Source of the DNA: Monoplex corrugatus
Lineage: Eukaryota > Mollusca > Gastropoda > Littorinimorpha > Ranellidae
Assembly (NCBI GenBank): GCA_030674185.1
Contig: CM060306.1
Span: 41,036,983-41,100,982 of the forward strand
Direction: 5' to 3'
Length of the DNA stretch: 64,000 nt
Shown: positions 47,438-59,110 of the stretch, one piece after another
Layout: the number at the start of each line of letters is the position of its first letter
Numbering within the stretch: the stretch's first letter is position 1
Position numbers and translations under genes: made by a program
Notes under the pieces: model-generated
Told to the model about the DNA's origin: nothing
Databases searched by the model: none
Seen by the model: only the letters and a program-made list of their open reading frames with translations

Positions 47438-47620
47438 CCCTTTGACTCCCACAGTCTGTCCACAGCACCCCTTCTTTGTCAACCATAATGGCAAAGCAAA
47501 AACTTAACTCTTTGATTCTCTCACCCCATCCACCAGTTTCCTGCATGAAGCTGATGGATAGGGTGAGGGAGTCAAAGGGTTGTTTTTGCAGTTGGTGGAT
47601 AGGATGCGGGACTCAAAGGA
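47438..47620. mobile_element. TTAA-flanked foldback MITE, 183 bp (right copy of 1445)
   Basis: Orthologous to the element at 1445-1627, with TTAA at 47434-47437 and 47621-47624. Confidence 0.75.
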
Positions 47621-48889
47621 TTAAAATGAGTACAGTACATTTCCTTTTCATCAACTATTTCTCATCTCACCTGCAGTCAATCATACTTTTCTTAACTGTA
47701 AAGAAGGTAAAAGCAGCAAGGAAGAGGAAATGGGTACCACCCCACTGTTCTGACTCAGACAGAAGCTGGGATCTTCAACACTTCATTACCCTATGGTTGC
47801 TCAGGTTACAGGAAAATCTGTATTATTTTACTTTAGTTCCACCTGGCAGAAGCTGGGAACCAATCCCAATGATCATGTGGTGCAGCCTGACTGATCAAGA
47901 GCAAGAAACATCAGCTCAAAAATGAAATCCTACCAAATGGCAGGACAGAGTAAACAAAGGTATTCTGCTTGTGAAATGATCATAGTCAAGTGCCCAATTA
48001 CATACACATAGACTTTAGCATCGGCCTGGGGGCAGTGACAAAGACCACATCCTATAGGTGTCCAGTACATAGTGAGATCTGGACCTCAATCTAGGCAATA
48101 CCAATGACAATAGAGAGAAAAAACAACAACCAAACCCACCCCACTAAACCAGTAAAAGAACCAAAGAAAAATCCCAACCAAACAAAAACAAAAAAATCTA
48201 AAACAACAACAAAAAGCTAACAAACAAATAAGAAGAAATCCCTCTAAAACAAACACAACACTTTAAAAAAAGAAACTAACAACATACAAACCAATCCTCT
48301 CTTTTGTTTCCAAACTGTTCTGCATGCCACATCTGTCTCCATCTGGGAGATTAGAATGTATGCATATATGTTCTAAAACAGAGAACATGAAATTGAAAAA
48401 CAGTACTCATTGCTGCTGTTGCTATTAGCATCACTATTTATGAACCTACAGTATTACTAACAAAACGATTCTGCGAAAATACAAAAACAATGACAAAGAG
48501 ATATACTTACACAAGCCGTGCAATATGTTGTGCAGCCACAGCCAGCAGACTGACAACCACAATTTTCACGCATGTTCCTCTGCTCAACATGATTCTGAAA
48601 TCACAACAATTAATATGAAATATTATGAAATAATTCTTCAGGCGGTATGCTTGTGCATGTGTGTATATATATCTGTGACATAGTGAGTACGACAGCTTGT
48701 ATCAGGGACGCATGCCCCACACCCCTCCTGTCTTCCCCCTCCCAATCTGCATGTGTTTTGTGCCCCAGAGTTTTGATTGTTGTTGGGTGATTGCTTTGGT
48801 GAATGATGAGAATATGTGCCTTGATTTGATTCTTGAATCAAGATTTGGTGCCTTTTAATGTCATTATTAATATTGTTTAAAAACATACA

Positions 48890-49135
48890 TATAAAAACTT
48901 ACCTACAGTACCTAAAATTATCACTAAACAGTTCAAATTTCTTTAACAATAGTACCCAATTATCAAATCCGAAATAGACAAAAAGCATGTAAAACTGTAT
49001 GGAAAACATACAGATAAATGGACCAGCAAGGCAGAAAATGAGAAAGGAAGAGATGGTGGACAGAAAAAAAGCCAGAAGATTCAAACGAGTGACAGAATTA
49101 AGGAAATTTCTAACACAGAATTTACTGAAGGCAAG
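48890..49135 (+). repeat. Family A repeat, partial copy
   Basis: Contains 'acatacagataaatggacca', 'gcaaggcagaaaatg' and 'tctaacacagaatttactga'; both ends truncated. Confidence 0.7.
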
Positions 49136-49144
49136 TATGTTAAA

Positions 49145-49152
49145 GTGTGTGT

Positions 49153-49203
<51 letters not shown>

Positions 49204-49273
49204 TGTGTGTGTGTGCGTGCGTGTGTGTATGCGTGCGTGCGTGCATGTGTGTGTGTGTGTGTGTGCGTGTGTC
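49145..49273. repeat. GT microsatellite
   Basis: Long (GT)n with GC interruptions in the 3' half. Confidence 0.9.
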
Positions 49274-49457
49274 TGTTTTCAGGGGTAGAGAGGATGGACT
49301 GGAGGAGCTATGATAATACTTAATAGAGGTGTTATTTTGATAAAGTTGGTGGGCAGATGACGCTATGTATTGCATTGATTGGGTGCAATTTCTGCGATGT
49401 GATTAAATAAGACTGGTGAGATAAGTTTATACTCTGTGTGTGGGTGAGACACAGTGA

Positions 49458-49464
49458 CAGAGAT

Positions 49465-49499
<35 letters not shown>

Positions 49500-49502
49500 A
49501 AG

Positions 49503-49560
<58 letters not shown>

Positions 49561-49562
49561 TG
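49458..49562. repeat. Compound GA/GT microsatellite
   Basis: (GA)n from about 49460 to 49506, then (GT)n to 49562. Confidence 0.9.
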
Positions 49563-51606
49563 TATGTGTGTGCGCACATGTGTTTTAACATTACAGATCT
49601 ATGTTCTATACCATGCCATTATAATGTAGCTGAAACTGTTCCAATGACTGATACAAATGTAAAATGTTTAATCCATACCCTGAAGAACTCACCAACACAA
49701 CTGAATAGGGCTTATAAGTAATTGCAAGCTTAAGGTTTATGTCATGATCATTCTGATCTTCTGGCATCAATTTATTCAGAGCATGGAGACATTATCTTGA
49801 GAAACTGAATTTAGCAACTAACTCATTTTTGTTCCCTCCACTACACTACCGCTATCAGCAAAAGTAACATGCATGGCCTGCCCTCTCAGGCTGAAATAGG
49901 GTCAGATCACTGATACAGGCTTCTGCAACTAATGAGCCAGTTTGGAACAGCCGTTTGCTGAATGACAAGAAAACAACAGTGATAACAAATGTATGGCACA
50001 GTTTTATATGGCCTTGAGCAAAGTTGCTAGCAGCATATTTATTATGTTGATCACAATACTTGTTCAGCCACACACACTAGTTTCCAAATGCTGTCAATCA
50101 CTTTCTGAACCTACCTGAAGACTACAATTCTGTACTTATAGTTCTAAATACACATTTATTTTATAACCAGTTTTAACCCAGAAAAAGCATGAAACTTTTC
50201 ATGCATAGACCATATCATCACATGATCGCCTTATTACAACCAGAGTCAGGCATTTTGGTACTAAAAATACAAAGCACAACAAAAATGACAAGGTCGCAAG
50301 ATAAATGTTGGTAAGCCCATCCAATGACTGCTTGCCCAAGTTTTCTGTCAGCAAAAAAAACAAAAAACATGACGTCAGTGTCTTCATGAAATCAAAGCTT
50401 TATCTTTGAACATCTGGTGAAACTAGCAAGCACTGCACTCACTCTGTGAGTCTGTCATTGCCAGAGTGAACAGTCACAGAATTCTATGACTCATTCTCCT
50501 GCAAATAACTTGGAATACTCAACACCAACTCACCTGGGTACGGGAATTAGGCTAAAAGCTAATGAAGAGCATATTTATTCTTACTCCTCGGGATCCATTC
50601 AAATTTGGGTTAAAGGTTTAGTTGAGACTCAGGCCTTGATCAAGTTGATGATAAAATACAGTTGTCTTCAGATGAACTTTGTTCAGGGTCAGATTAAAAC
50701 TTAGATGTGATCCCTAATCCTAGCCTTTACTCCACCTACAAAATCTGAAGCGCACACATCCCATTAAGCACTACATATATTTTCAGTTGGAGTGGCCAGG
50801 CTTACTACATCAGTTAGGGACCTAGTGTTAATCAGTGGAGTGAATCCTTGCCTGACACACTGTGTCATGACCAGAGACATAAGACAATGAGTGGCAATCT
50901 TTTATGTTGATCTGGGGAAGCCATCCGTGTGTCTGTGTCTAACTGCGTTGCACTAGATCTACCTGTCCAGGCTACGGCAGGTATGCAAAGCTTTGAAAGC
51001 CTGAACGGACTGGAGACTTCAATTGTTCAAAAACAGATTTTTGAAGCTCCGAGACATACTGTGCAAGCGTAGAAAGTTGATGCTGACAAAGCCAGAGAGC
51101 CGTTGTCTTTCCATGTTCTTGCTATTAACGCAAGATCCACAGGTGATGTGACCTAAATCGGCTTAAACTTTAAAGTTAAACTTTGAAGTTAACATTTCCA
51201 GTCTTGAATTAAATTTTGTTTTCATCAGAAATCCTGACTTCGCTACATTTCACGTATTATCCCATTCTTGCCAGTCAATCATTGCAAACAACTGCACTAA
51301 CAAAAAGGTTTTGCTCAGACAATGTCTTTTGCAAAAATGAAATAAACCAACCTGCCCTTCTGCCTTTAACTTGCTACACCGCCAGTCACAGTTGTAACGA
51401 TCCCAGCAACACATTCACACAGGACGCCAAATCTCGTGTAACCTTGACCTCAAGGGAGACAAAAGATTAATGCTATTAGGTCTACAGCCACTTTTCTCAC
51501 TGGGTTGCTATATGCACACGGCAGCCATATTTTATTGTTATACACACAACAGTACTTATATGTAAAATGTTCAGATTTTCTTGGATGCGTGTATACACGT
51601 TGTGGT

Positions 51607-51808
51607 ATCCGGATTATTATTATTATTATTATTATTACATGAATAAACGCCTTTCCATAAAATGCTCAACGCGTTTTACATAAAATCTTAATTAAAACAT
51701 GCATTACAAATAGAAGCTGAATAAGACATTTAACTAATTAAAACAAATCAGAGAGCATACAAAGATATTCCAACATATCATGTTCACGTTCACAACACAC
51801 ACACACAC

Positions 51809-51874
<66 letters not shown>

Positions 51875-53356
51875 CCATACACACACACAAAAATTAAAAT
51901 TAAAATATATAATCAGAAGAATAAACTTAAAAAACACCAATAATAGACACAGTCATGCCAAGGACTAGAAAAGGTTAAAAACAGTCATTTTGTACTTCAG
52001 CACCAATGCCGTGGAAGTTACTCTGCAACCAGATACTTTTGAAAAAGATGGGTTTTAAGTTCCTTTCTGAGGGTTAAGTAACTATGTTGTTTTCTCAGGT
52101 TGAGTGGCAGATTGTTCCATACTGAAGGACCAAAAACAGAGAAAGCGCGTTTGCCAACTGTGGAGAGAGAAAAACGTGGTTCGACTAGTTGAAAAGAATC
52201 TCGAGTCGGTACATAATGTTGGATCAGTTCAGAAAGATATGGTGGTGCAGTGACTGTATCACTTAGACAGCGGAAACAGAGGCAAGCAATCTTGAAGTCT
52301 ATTCTGGCTTTGATGGGGAGCCAGTGAAGGGATTTCAGCAGTGGATTTGCACTGTCAGATTGTTTCTTGTGCAGGATAAGGCGGGCTGCATTATTCTGAA
52401 TGACCTGAAGCTTTCTAAGTTTGTCATCAGGTAAGCCAGCTAAGAGAGAATTACAGTAATCTAATCTTGACAAAATAAAACAAACTGCAAGCTTCTTCAC
52501 GGCAACGGTGGTGAGGTAAGGACGAATCTTTGCAATCCTACGGAGCTGAAAGTTTAGGCTACGGCAAAGATTGTTGATATATGCGTCCATTGTTAATGAT
52601 TCGTCAAGAAACACTCCAAGATTTCTAACAGATGGTGCAAAAGAAAGACTGCAGCCACAGATTGTCATTGTGCATGTTGGTGTTTGTTGTAGTTTATGTT
52701 TAGTACCGATTTTTATCAGTTCAGTTTTATCTTCATTCATTTTAAGCTTGTTTGTCATCATCCAGTCACCGACAGCCTCAATACCAGATTGTAAATTGCC
52801 AAGCAATGCTGGAAACTCGGCTGGGATGTTGGAATCATACAATTGTGAATCGTCGGCGAAGAAGTGATAGCGAAGACCTGATCGACTTATCACCTGACTC
52901 AGAGGCTTGGTGTACATTACGAACAAGACAGGCCCTAACACTGAGCCTTGTGGGACTCCAAACCTGAGCACTGATGGAGAGGAATGATACTTTCCTAAAA
53001 CAACAGATTGAGTACGGTCCTTAAGGTAGGACCGAAACCAGTCCAAAACGATTGCAGAGCAACCATATGTGGTATGCAGTCTGTTGATAAGTATGTTATG
53101 GTCTATTGTATCAAAGGCAGCAGACAAATCCAGCAAAGACAGGAGAGACACATGTCCACGATCAGAAGCATGAAGAAGATCGTTAACGACACGAACAAGT
53201 GCCGTTTCTGTACTATGACATTTACGATATGCAGATTGAAATGGCTCAAGTAGGTCGTGGGACTGAAGGTGATGTAACAACTGTTCCAAGACAATACGTT
53301 CTAAAACCTTTGATAAAAATGGCAAGTTAGAAACTGGGCGAAAGTTTTTCAAGCAC
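51607..53356 (-). mobile_element. CR1/L2-group LINE, 5'-truncated, inserted only in the right duplicate
   Basis: The left duplicate reads continuously across this point (about 4634-4660: 'cgttgtgg' to 'ctgtatgttgttgtac'), so 51607-53356 is an insertion after the duplication. On the minus strand the element has a reverse transcriptase frame, a 3' UTR with a (GT)n tract (51794-51868 on the plus strand as CA), and a terminal (AAT)n tail (51612-51640). Truncation is at the start of the reverse transcriptase domain. Confidence 0.92.
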
Positions 53357-53415
53357 TGTATGTTGTTGTACAGTCTGCATACTCCGTTTTCAGTGCCTAC
53401 ACTGGGTGTTTTCAT
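52018..53415 (-). CDS. LINE reverse transcriptase, open frame, 5'-truncated
   Basis: 465 codons with no internal stop. Motifs in order: 'KNFRPVSNLPFLSKVLERIV', 'LEPFQSAYRKCHSTETAL', 'LDLSAAFDTIDHNIL' (first catalytic Asp), 'GVPQGSVLGPVLF', 'HFFADDSQLY' (the FADD active site), 'NEDKTELIKIG', 'LDYCNSLLAGLP' and the C-terminal 'RAFSVFGPSVWNNLP'. These fit the CR1/L2/Jockey group. Endonuclease and ORF1 are missing. The first about 20 codons ('MKTPSVGTENGVCR') come from duplicated flanking DNA that also occurs at 4.66-4.72 kb, so this ATG is not the element's. It therefore cannot retrotranspose autonomously; the frame is intact because the insertion is young. Confidence 0.93.
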   Translation of the reverse strand: MKTPSVGTENGVCRLYNNIQCLKNFRPVSNLPFLSKVLERIVLEQLLHHLQSHDLLEPFQSAYRKCHSTETALVRVVNDLLHASDRGHVSLLSLLDLSAAFDTIDHNILINRLHTTYGCSAIVLDWFRSYLKDRTQSVVLGKYHSSPSVLRFGVPQGSVLGPVLFVMYTKPLSQVISRSGLRYHFFADDSQLYDSNIPAEFPALLGNLQSGIEAVGDWMMTNKLKMNEDKTELIKIGTKHKLQQTPTCTMTICGCSLSFAPSVRNLGVFLDESLTMDAYINNLCRSLNFQLRRIAKIRPYLTTVAVKKLAVCFILSRLDYCNSLLAGLPDDKLRKLQVIQNNAARLILHKKQSDSANPLLKSLHWLPIKARIDFKIACLCFRCLSDTVTAPPYLSELIQHYVPTRDSFQLVEPRFSLSTVGKRAFSVFGPSVWNNLPLNLRKQHSYLTLRKELKTHLFQKYLVAE

Positions 53416-53649
53416 AAACCACCGGACATAGGTATGACTGTGGGATCGTTAACATGCACATTAACAAAACAGCTAAGTATGCACTAGACAGGAAACAAAG
53501 CAGTCCAAGAATGATTAACTGATCTAGATTAGAGCGTTGAGAAACTGTATCCGCTATCAACCCTACCCAAGTGCAGATACTGTTCTGAATTCTTGACAGC
53601 AAAGTGGCTATTCAGAGGAACCACAGTACTGAATGAACAGGCAGCCTGT

Positions 53650-54905
53650 GCTGTCTTGGAATCTGTCTTGATAGAATGCTAATCTTCAGAAAACATGTGG
53701 AAACTGCTATACTCAAGTGTAAACAGGGCCTTTCAATCCTGAAAGCAATGGCAATCAAAGACACTGAACAATGTTATCTCTTCCAATCTCTTCCAGCTAT
53801 ACCAGGTTATGTATAATATTAAGTATAATTCAGTGACTATGGACATTGCAACGGAATTGTTACAAATCAATCCACTTCATGAGATGGTCAAAACAGCGAA
53901 ATGCAATCGACTCAGCATGAAAAATCATGGATGCGACAGGAAGAAGAATCCATTCAGCATGTATGACAGTTGACAAAACCCGAAGGAACAAAGAATGGAG
54001 AAAATAACAAAACCATTTCAAAGGCCTATACAAAAACATCATATCAAACAATCTGTCACGAACGGCCAGAATGCAAAGCTGATGCAACAATCAAACTATT
54101 CATTAGTTAAGCTAATATGCTACATTAGCCCAAATGTGTTATCAATACACGTATGGCTCAGTCTCTCCTTCTTGGCATACGCTGCTACACAATCAGCTGA
54201 GTCCGGGTGACGAATGGCGTCATTCTTGATGAGTGTGTAGCCATTATATGATAAGTGCATGGTACCATGGTTTGTTAGAAGGCGCACGCTGGCTTGCCCC
54301 GCCCTTAGCTCCTGGCCCATACGTCCTGCCCTGGGAGCACAGGGGGGATTGTTTCTCCGGGGATCCCACCCTGTAGCTAGGGTTTATAGCGGCCCCTACG
54401 AGCTGATGAACCTGTCATAGGACACCTGGGGCATTTTTTTAAGGATAGCAGCACCACTGTTACTGCACCCTGTCCTGATAGGAACATCGCCAGTTTGGTC
54501 CAGGACTGCTTATTTGCTAGCAAGCTAGCTTATTCACAGCCACCCTCCATATCTGAAAGGCTTTACTATCCGCCACCTGTGACCCGCCTGGGTTGGGGAT
54601 GGTCGCCCCGCCGCTGAATTGGAAGTTGGCCTTTTCCAGGGATGGCTCAGTTACCAATGACAAATCTGGATGTGTGTTCACTGTCAAACAGCTACGAAAA
54701 CACTATCCATACAGAAAAGAGTTACCCTGACTGGCACAATGCACTGACCAGTATCAATCTAGAAGAACTTACGCGGATTTACTGTCCCAGACACGCTGCT
54801 GTTAAGGGAAATGAACTTACCGACACACTTCCAGGTAATGCCACTACAACAAAAATTCTGGATCTCGGAAAGTCTGAAGTTCTCATTCACTTAAAATCAT
54901 CTTTT
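53650..54905 (+). pseudogene. LINE relic with RNase H domain, right copy
   Basis: Counterpart of 4930-6262: 'KCKQGLSILKAMAIKD', then after the foreign segment 'SVTNDKSGC' and 'IYCPRHAAVKGNELTD'. Same interruption, different point mutations and indels. Confidence 0.65.
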
Positions 54906-55261
54906 CACAGATTCTGAGTCTTCATAACAATAGTTTTTGTTGTTGTTGTCTTTTTATACTCAAAAAGGGGTGGTTTAAGAGAGTGTCCCAAAACCCACCA
55001 TAAAAGAAAAAACAAGAGCCATCATCAGTCAGACAGACATTGGTATTATTTCAAAAACAACACTGTGCAGACTCCTGCAGCGCAGAATGAAGCGTGTTTG
55101 AATTTTTCATGAATTAGAGATGAAACAAATTTAAAGGAATAGAACAGGCACTTGGAGGAAAGGTGAAAATGAAAGTGGTGGAGGAAAAAAAAAAGGAGGA
55201 TAAAAAAGGTTGTCAGTGCTATTTTAAAGCTTTTTTGTATTGTCTTGATTTTGGTGTCGTT

Positions 55262-55372
55262 TGAGTGTGTGGTGTGTGTGTGTATGTGTGTGTGTGAGTG
55301 TGTGCGCGCGTGTGTGTATGCATATACGTGTGCGCATGTGTGTCTGTGTGCGTGTGTGTTGTACGTGTGTTT
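55262..55372. repeat. GT-rich microsatellite (right copy)
   Basis: Counterpart of 6526-6670, shorter and with more GC steps. Confidence 0.85.
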
Positions 55373-56649
55373 TATCAGGGAAGGAGGATGGACTGGAGGA
55401 GTTGGGAAAATGGAAGTGGGATGATCATGTTGATGAGCAGATGAGACTATGTGTCATACTGATTTGGGGGAAGGGGTGAGTTCTGTGACATGACAGCATA
55501 AAACTTTGATGAGACGATATGCTAGGGGGTTATTTGTGTTTCATTCATGGCCACCCGCCCCATCCCCCCTTTTTTTGAAACCAATTACAGGTTCAGATAT
55601 ACATTTCAATACCGTGTTGCCCAGATTGTTCCACAGACAGACTGAGAAAAAGATCAGAAATAGGTAGGATCTCAGTACTTTGCCAGCACATAGCTTATAT
55701 GTAGGCTTAAGGCCCATGCAGAGATCATTTTGGATCTTTTCCATTGCATGGCATCAGCGTGCATGGAATTTATTCCGAACACAGAAACATTATCTTGAGA
55801 AACTGAAACTGAAACAGAAACTAACGTAGTATTTGATGTCCTGCACACGTGTATATATACACGAATCAGGTGTAGGATCTAGCAGGTTTCAATGCACTAC
55901 TAGGAAACTGGAAAAATCTCCACCGTTGTTCCACCAAATGGGCGGTCACAGTATGCACTCAACAGTAACACAGTTATCGTAGACACAGCAGGCACCATTG
56001 TCCTGTACGTGTTGTTGTCAGCCAAAAGCAGTGTTTCTATCTAAATACATGCTTGGCTATATACTTACCATGTCGGACTGCGAGCATTATAGTGCCAATG
56101 GCTCACCCTGTCTTAGCCAAATTTAGCGTCTAATACCAATACGAATCGAAATTAACATTGTTACAGACCCATAATCCAGCCCCAAATATCCCTTATGCAT
56201 GCACATGCATTGGAGAAAGCTCCAGTTTTATCATTCTTTTCCAGCAGATTCAGTAGGACATCGTTCTACTTTGTGCTCTGTCTCGACTTTTTCTTTTCTT
56301 TTTTTTTTTAGTGTCCCGGTATAGCATTACACCGTTCATTGTCCTCTTGCCTGATTTCCTTTTCCTTTTTGAATCACAGTTCATTTGGAGCAAAAAGCAT
56401 CTAAACCTAATTGTGGGAGGAATAACCCCACCAGTCTGGACACTCGAACTGATGCTAGTGATATATATAGTTCTATTAAGGTGAGCATCAGTCTGACTCG
56501 TCTCCAAGTGTTGAGCAGAGAGAGGAGTTATGTTATAAAAGAAATAAATGAAAGAAAAAGAACCTTCTCCATAATGGAGTGGATTGCACTCATCTCCACA
56601 GGTGCCAGGAGTGGTAGGAGAATCCATTACTTTTGCTCCCACCAACTAT

Positions 56650-57475
56650 TGTCAACTGGGAAAAGAGTGTGTTGCCTAGAATTCCCCCTGGGAGCTGCCT
56701 CCAGGGAGGGGGTGGGAGGCTATGCAGTGTCACTTAGCACTTCAAATGTCTGTTGAGCTTTATAACAAAGACTCGATTGCAGTAGAAAAAGCAGCAACCA
56801 GTTACTCGAGTTTGAGAATTGGAATTGCCTGCCACACACTCCTATTTGTAGCACTGAAGAGATTAGATCTCGCCTTAATTCACTATTTAGAACAAAGGAG
56901 AATCAAGGAAGTGTCTGATCCATTTCCTGCGCCAAATCTCACGTTAACTAGAACTGACAGTTCAACATTAGATGCTGTGGGGAGAGTATGATGGGCGGGA
57001 CCGGGGTAACACCTTGTCATAGACTTTCCTGGAGACTGTCGACCCTGGTGAGACAAGTGGACCTGCGAGACAAGGTATGTTGCCTCTTTACCAGCAGATA
57101 AGCTGAATGGGTTTATAACTACCTTTACACACAACGCCCTCATCCGAGTTGGACCTTTTTGGCCAAACCACTGAAGAACAATAGGTGCACGTGGAATTCC
57201 GGATGATGATGCGTCACCAGAATACTCTCTCCACCTCTCATCCACAGATTGCGGCGATGGCACAAGGCAGGAGATGGAGATGTCACCTCATGCTATATAT
57301 CTGATTCCTCCCAAGGCCATTTGCTAATGGGGCACTCCTCTTTGCAAATAGACACCTTTTCGCCTCAGACCAGAGGTGACACTGCATAGTCTCCCCACCC
57401 CTTCCCTGGAGCCAGCTCACAACGGGAGTCTTAGTCAGTGCACTCTCTTCCCAGTTGACAATAGTTGGCAGGAGA
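56650..57475. repeat. Inverted repeat pair, right copy
   Basis: Arms near 56650-56735 and 57370-57470, homologous to 7955-8060 and 8658-8750. Confidence 0.65.
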
Positions 57476-58220
57476 TCTGCTGTCCTCAGAGGAGTAAATC
57501 AGCCCTCTTTCTATTCTTCGTCAGCTGGGTGTGGGGCCCTGTAGCCTGCCCTGGCCACCAAAGATAGGGCACACACGAGAGAGGCCAGGGTCCAGCCAAT
57601 TTTTTCAGCGGCCCCTCATGGATCACACCACTTGCCCACTGATGGCCACCGGGTCTGTGTATAGGCAGACATATTGCTGCCCATGCAGGACTAGCTCTTG
57701 AAGTGGTTCTGGGTCCCTGACATGGCAGGGTGGTGCTGCTGAGCCGTCTATCTTTCCACATACTTATCGGTGACCAGCTGAATGATTTTTCAATGCTTGA
57801 ACACACTACACTCTCTGCTGTGTTCAATCTTCTTGGCTAAACACTGAAGACTGGTGGTACACGTAGCTTTCCCATTGGTGATGTGCCATCATGAGATCAC
57901 CTTTATCCCTCATCAACAGACGCGGATGGTTGTACAAGGTAAATGATGGAGGTGACACCTCATGGCATACCTGATCCCTCACCCCACATTTGCCAAAGGG
58001 GAATCCCTGTTCACAAATAAAAAAAACTTAGGCCCTGGACAAGGGTGAAACTGCAAGTCTTCCCCAGCCCTAAGCCAGCCTGCCCGCAGGATCCCAATTA
58101 ACACTCTCTTCTCCCTTCTGATGACAATTGGCACCCACTTGCCCTCAGTGTGGGAGTTGTGCCCATCTCTCCATTCTTTGTCGGTCAGGCCCAAGTCCCT
58201 CTTGGAAGTCCTGGCTGCTA

Positions 58221-59110
58221 AAGATAAGGCACTAGTCACACACGAGAGAGGTGAAGGTCCAGTGGATTTTCTGGTCACCCCTCACGGACCAGACCACCTC
58301 CCATGGTTGTGCACTAGGTCTATGCATAGGTAGGCATGTGGCTGCCCATGTTGATCAGGCTGTCTGGGTGGTTCTGGGACCCTGATGTGGAATGGTGAGT
58401 CTACCTAACCAGCCTCTCTTCCACATATATGCTCAACTCATGGTCGCTGCCCCAAAGAGTCACTGGCAGACCACAGTTGTGTACTTTAGGATTCTGGTTA
58501 TCTGTTGGAACTCTCATGTTAACAGCGCCTCAACCCCTGTCATTCTACTGGGATGCAACCCGGAATTAGACAAGGATGAATATATTAGTTCCAAAAGATC
58601 CACTTCCTTTCCAGGAGTGCTATAACTCGACCCGAGCAATAAGGCCACATGTCCACATCACCGCTCTAGATCCTACATCGTTACCTCCTGATGGCTGTTG
58701 TGATATCCGTCACCAAAACAGAGGTCCACAATCTGTCGTTGCACAGTTCTGCATCAGGTGCAGAGAAGATGAAGGACCGGTTCCATCTCCAATTATCCTG
58801 AATCACTGCTGCAGCATGGCAGTGGACAAAGGCAACCGCACAAGGATTGTCCACCACGCCACTGATCGCACTTCCATCAAAGTCCTTTCTGGGCTAGAGA
58901 AAGCATCTGGAACTTAACCTGAGAGCACCATCACCCTTGAGGCTGTTCTAGTCTCCCTGGAGAGTAGACTTCTACTTAAGACCTTATCGTGACCAACATT
59001 GCAGCTAGCTCTCTCTTCTTCAAGAAGCTAGAGAATGGGACAGTATGTTACGATCTATCAGGATGGAGTGCATCCCAGCTGATGCCTTTCTTGGGGCATT
59101 TCGGCATATC
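58221..59110. repeat. Further diverged repeat units after the duplication end
   Basis: 'cacacacgagagaggtgaag', 'tggattttctggtcacccct', 'aggtctatgcataggtaggc' repeat, diverged, the words at 57570-57670 ('cacacgagagaggccaggg', 'gggtctgtgtataggcagac'). The left block lacks this part. Plus-strand ORF 58576-58917 crosses it but has no recognisable domain. Confidence 0.5.

Larger units (their letters stand above)
48748..49880. other. Insertion present only in the right duplicate
   Basis: The left copy runs directly from 'cccctccca' to 'ggctgaaataagg' at about 2747. The right copy has about 1.13 kb between these points, containing a family A fragment and two long microsatellites. Exact breakpoints are blurred, so I cannot say whether it is one insertion or several, or partly a left-copy deletion. 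Confidence 0.7.
45897..58220 (+). repeat. Segmental duplication, right copy
   Basis: Second copy of the block at 1-9492, same orientation. It is about 2.8 kb longer, mainly because of the LINE at 51.6-53.36 kb and a 1.1-kb insert at 48.75-49.88 kb. It also retains 46.80-46.98 kb and 54.89-54.98 kb, which the left copy lacks. The left copy uniquely has the 158-bp insert at 4209. Confidence 0.9.

Noticed and set aside
48899..49375. 158-codon minus-strand ORF
   Set aside because: It is a read-through of a GT microsatellite and a family A repeat fragment.
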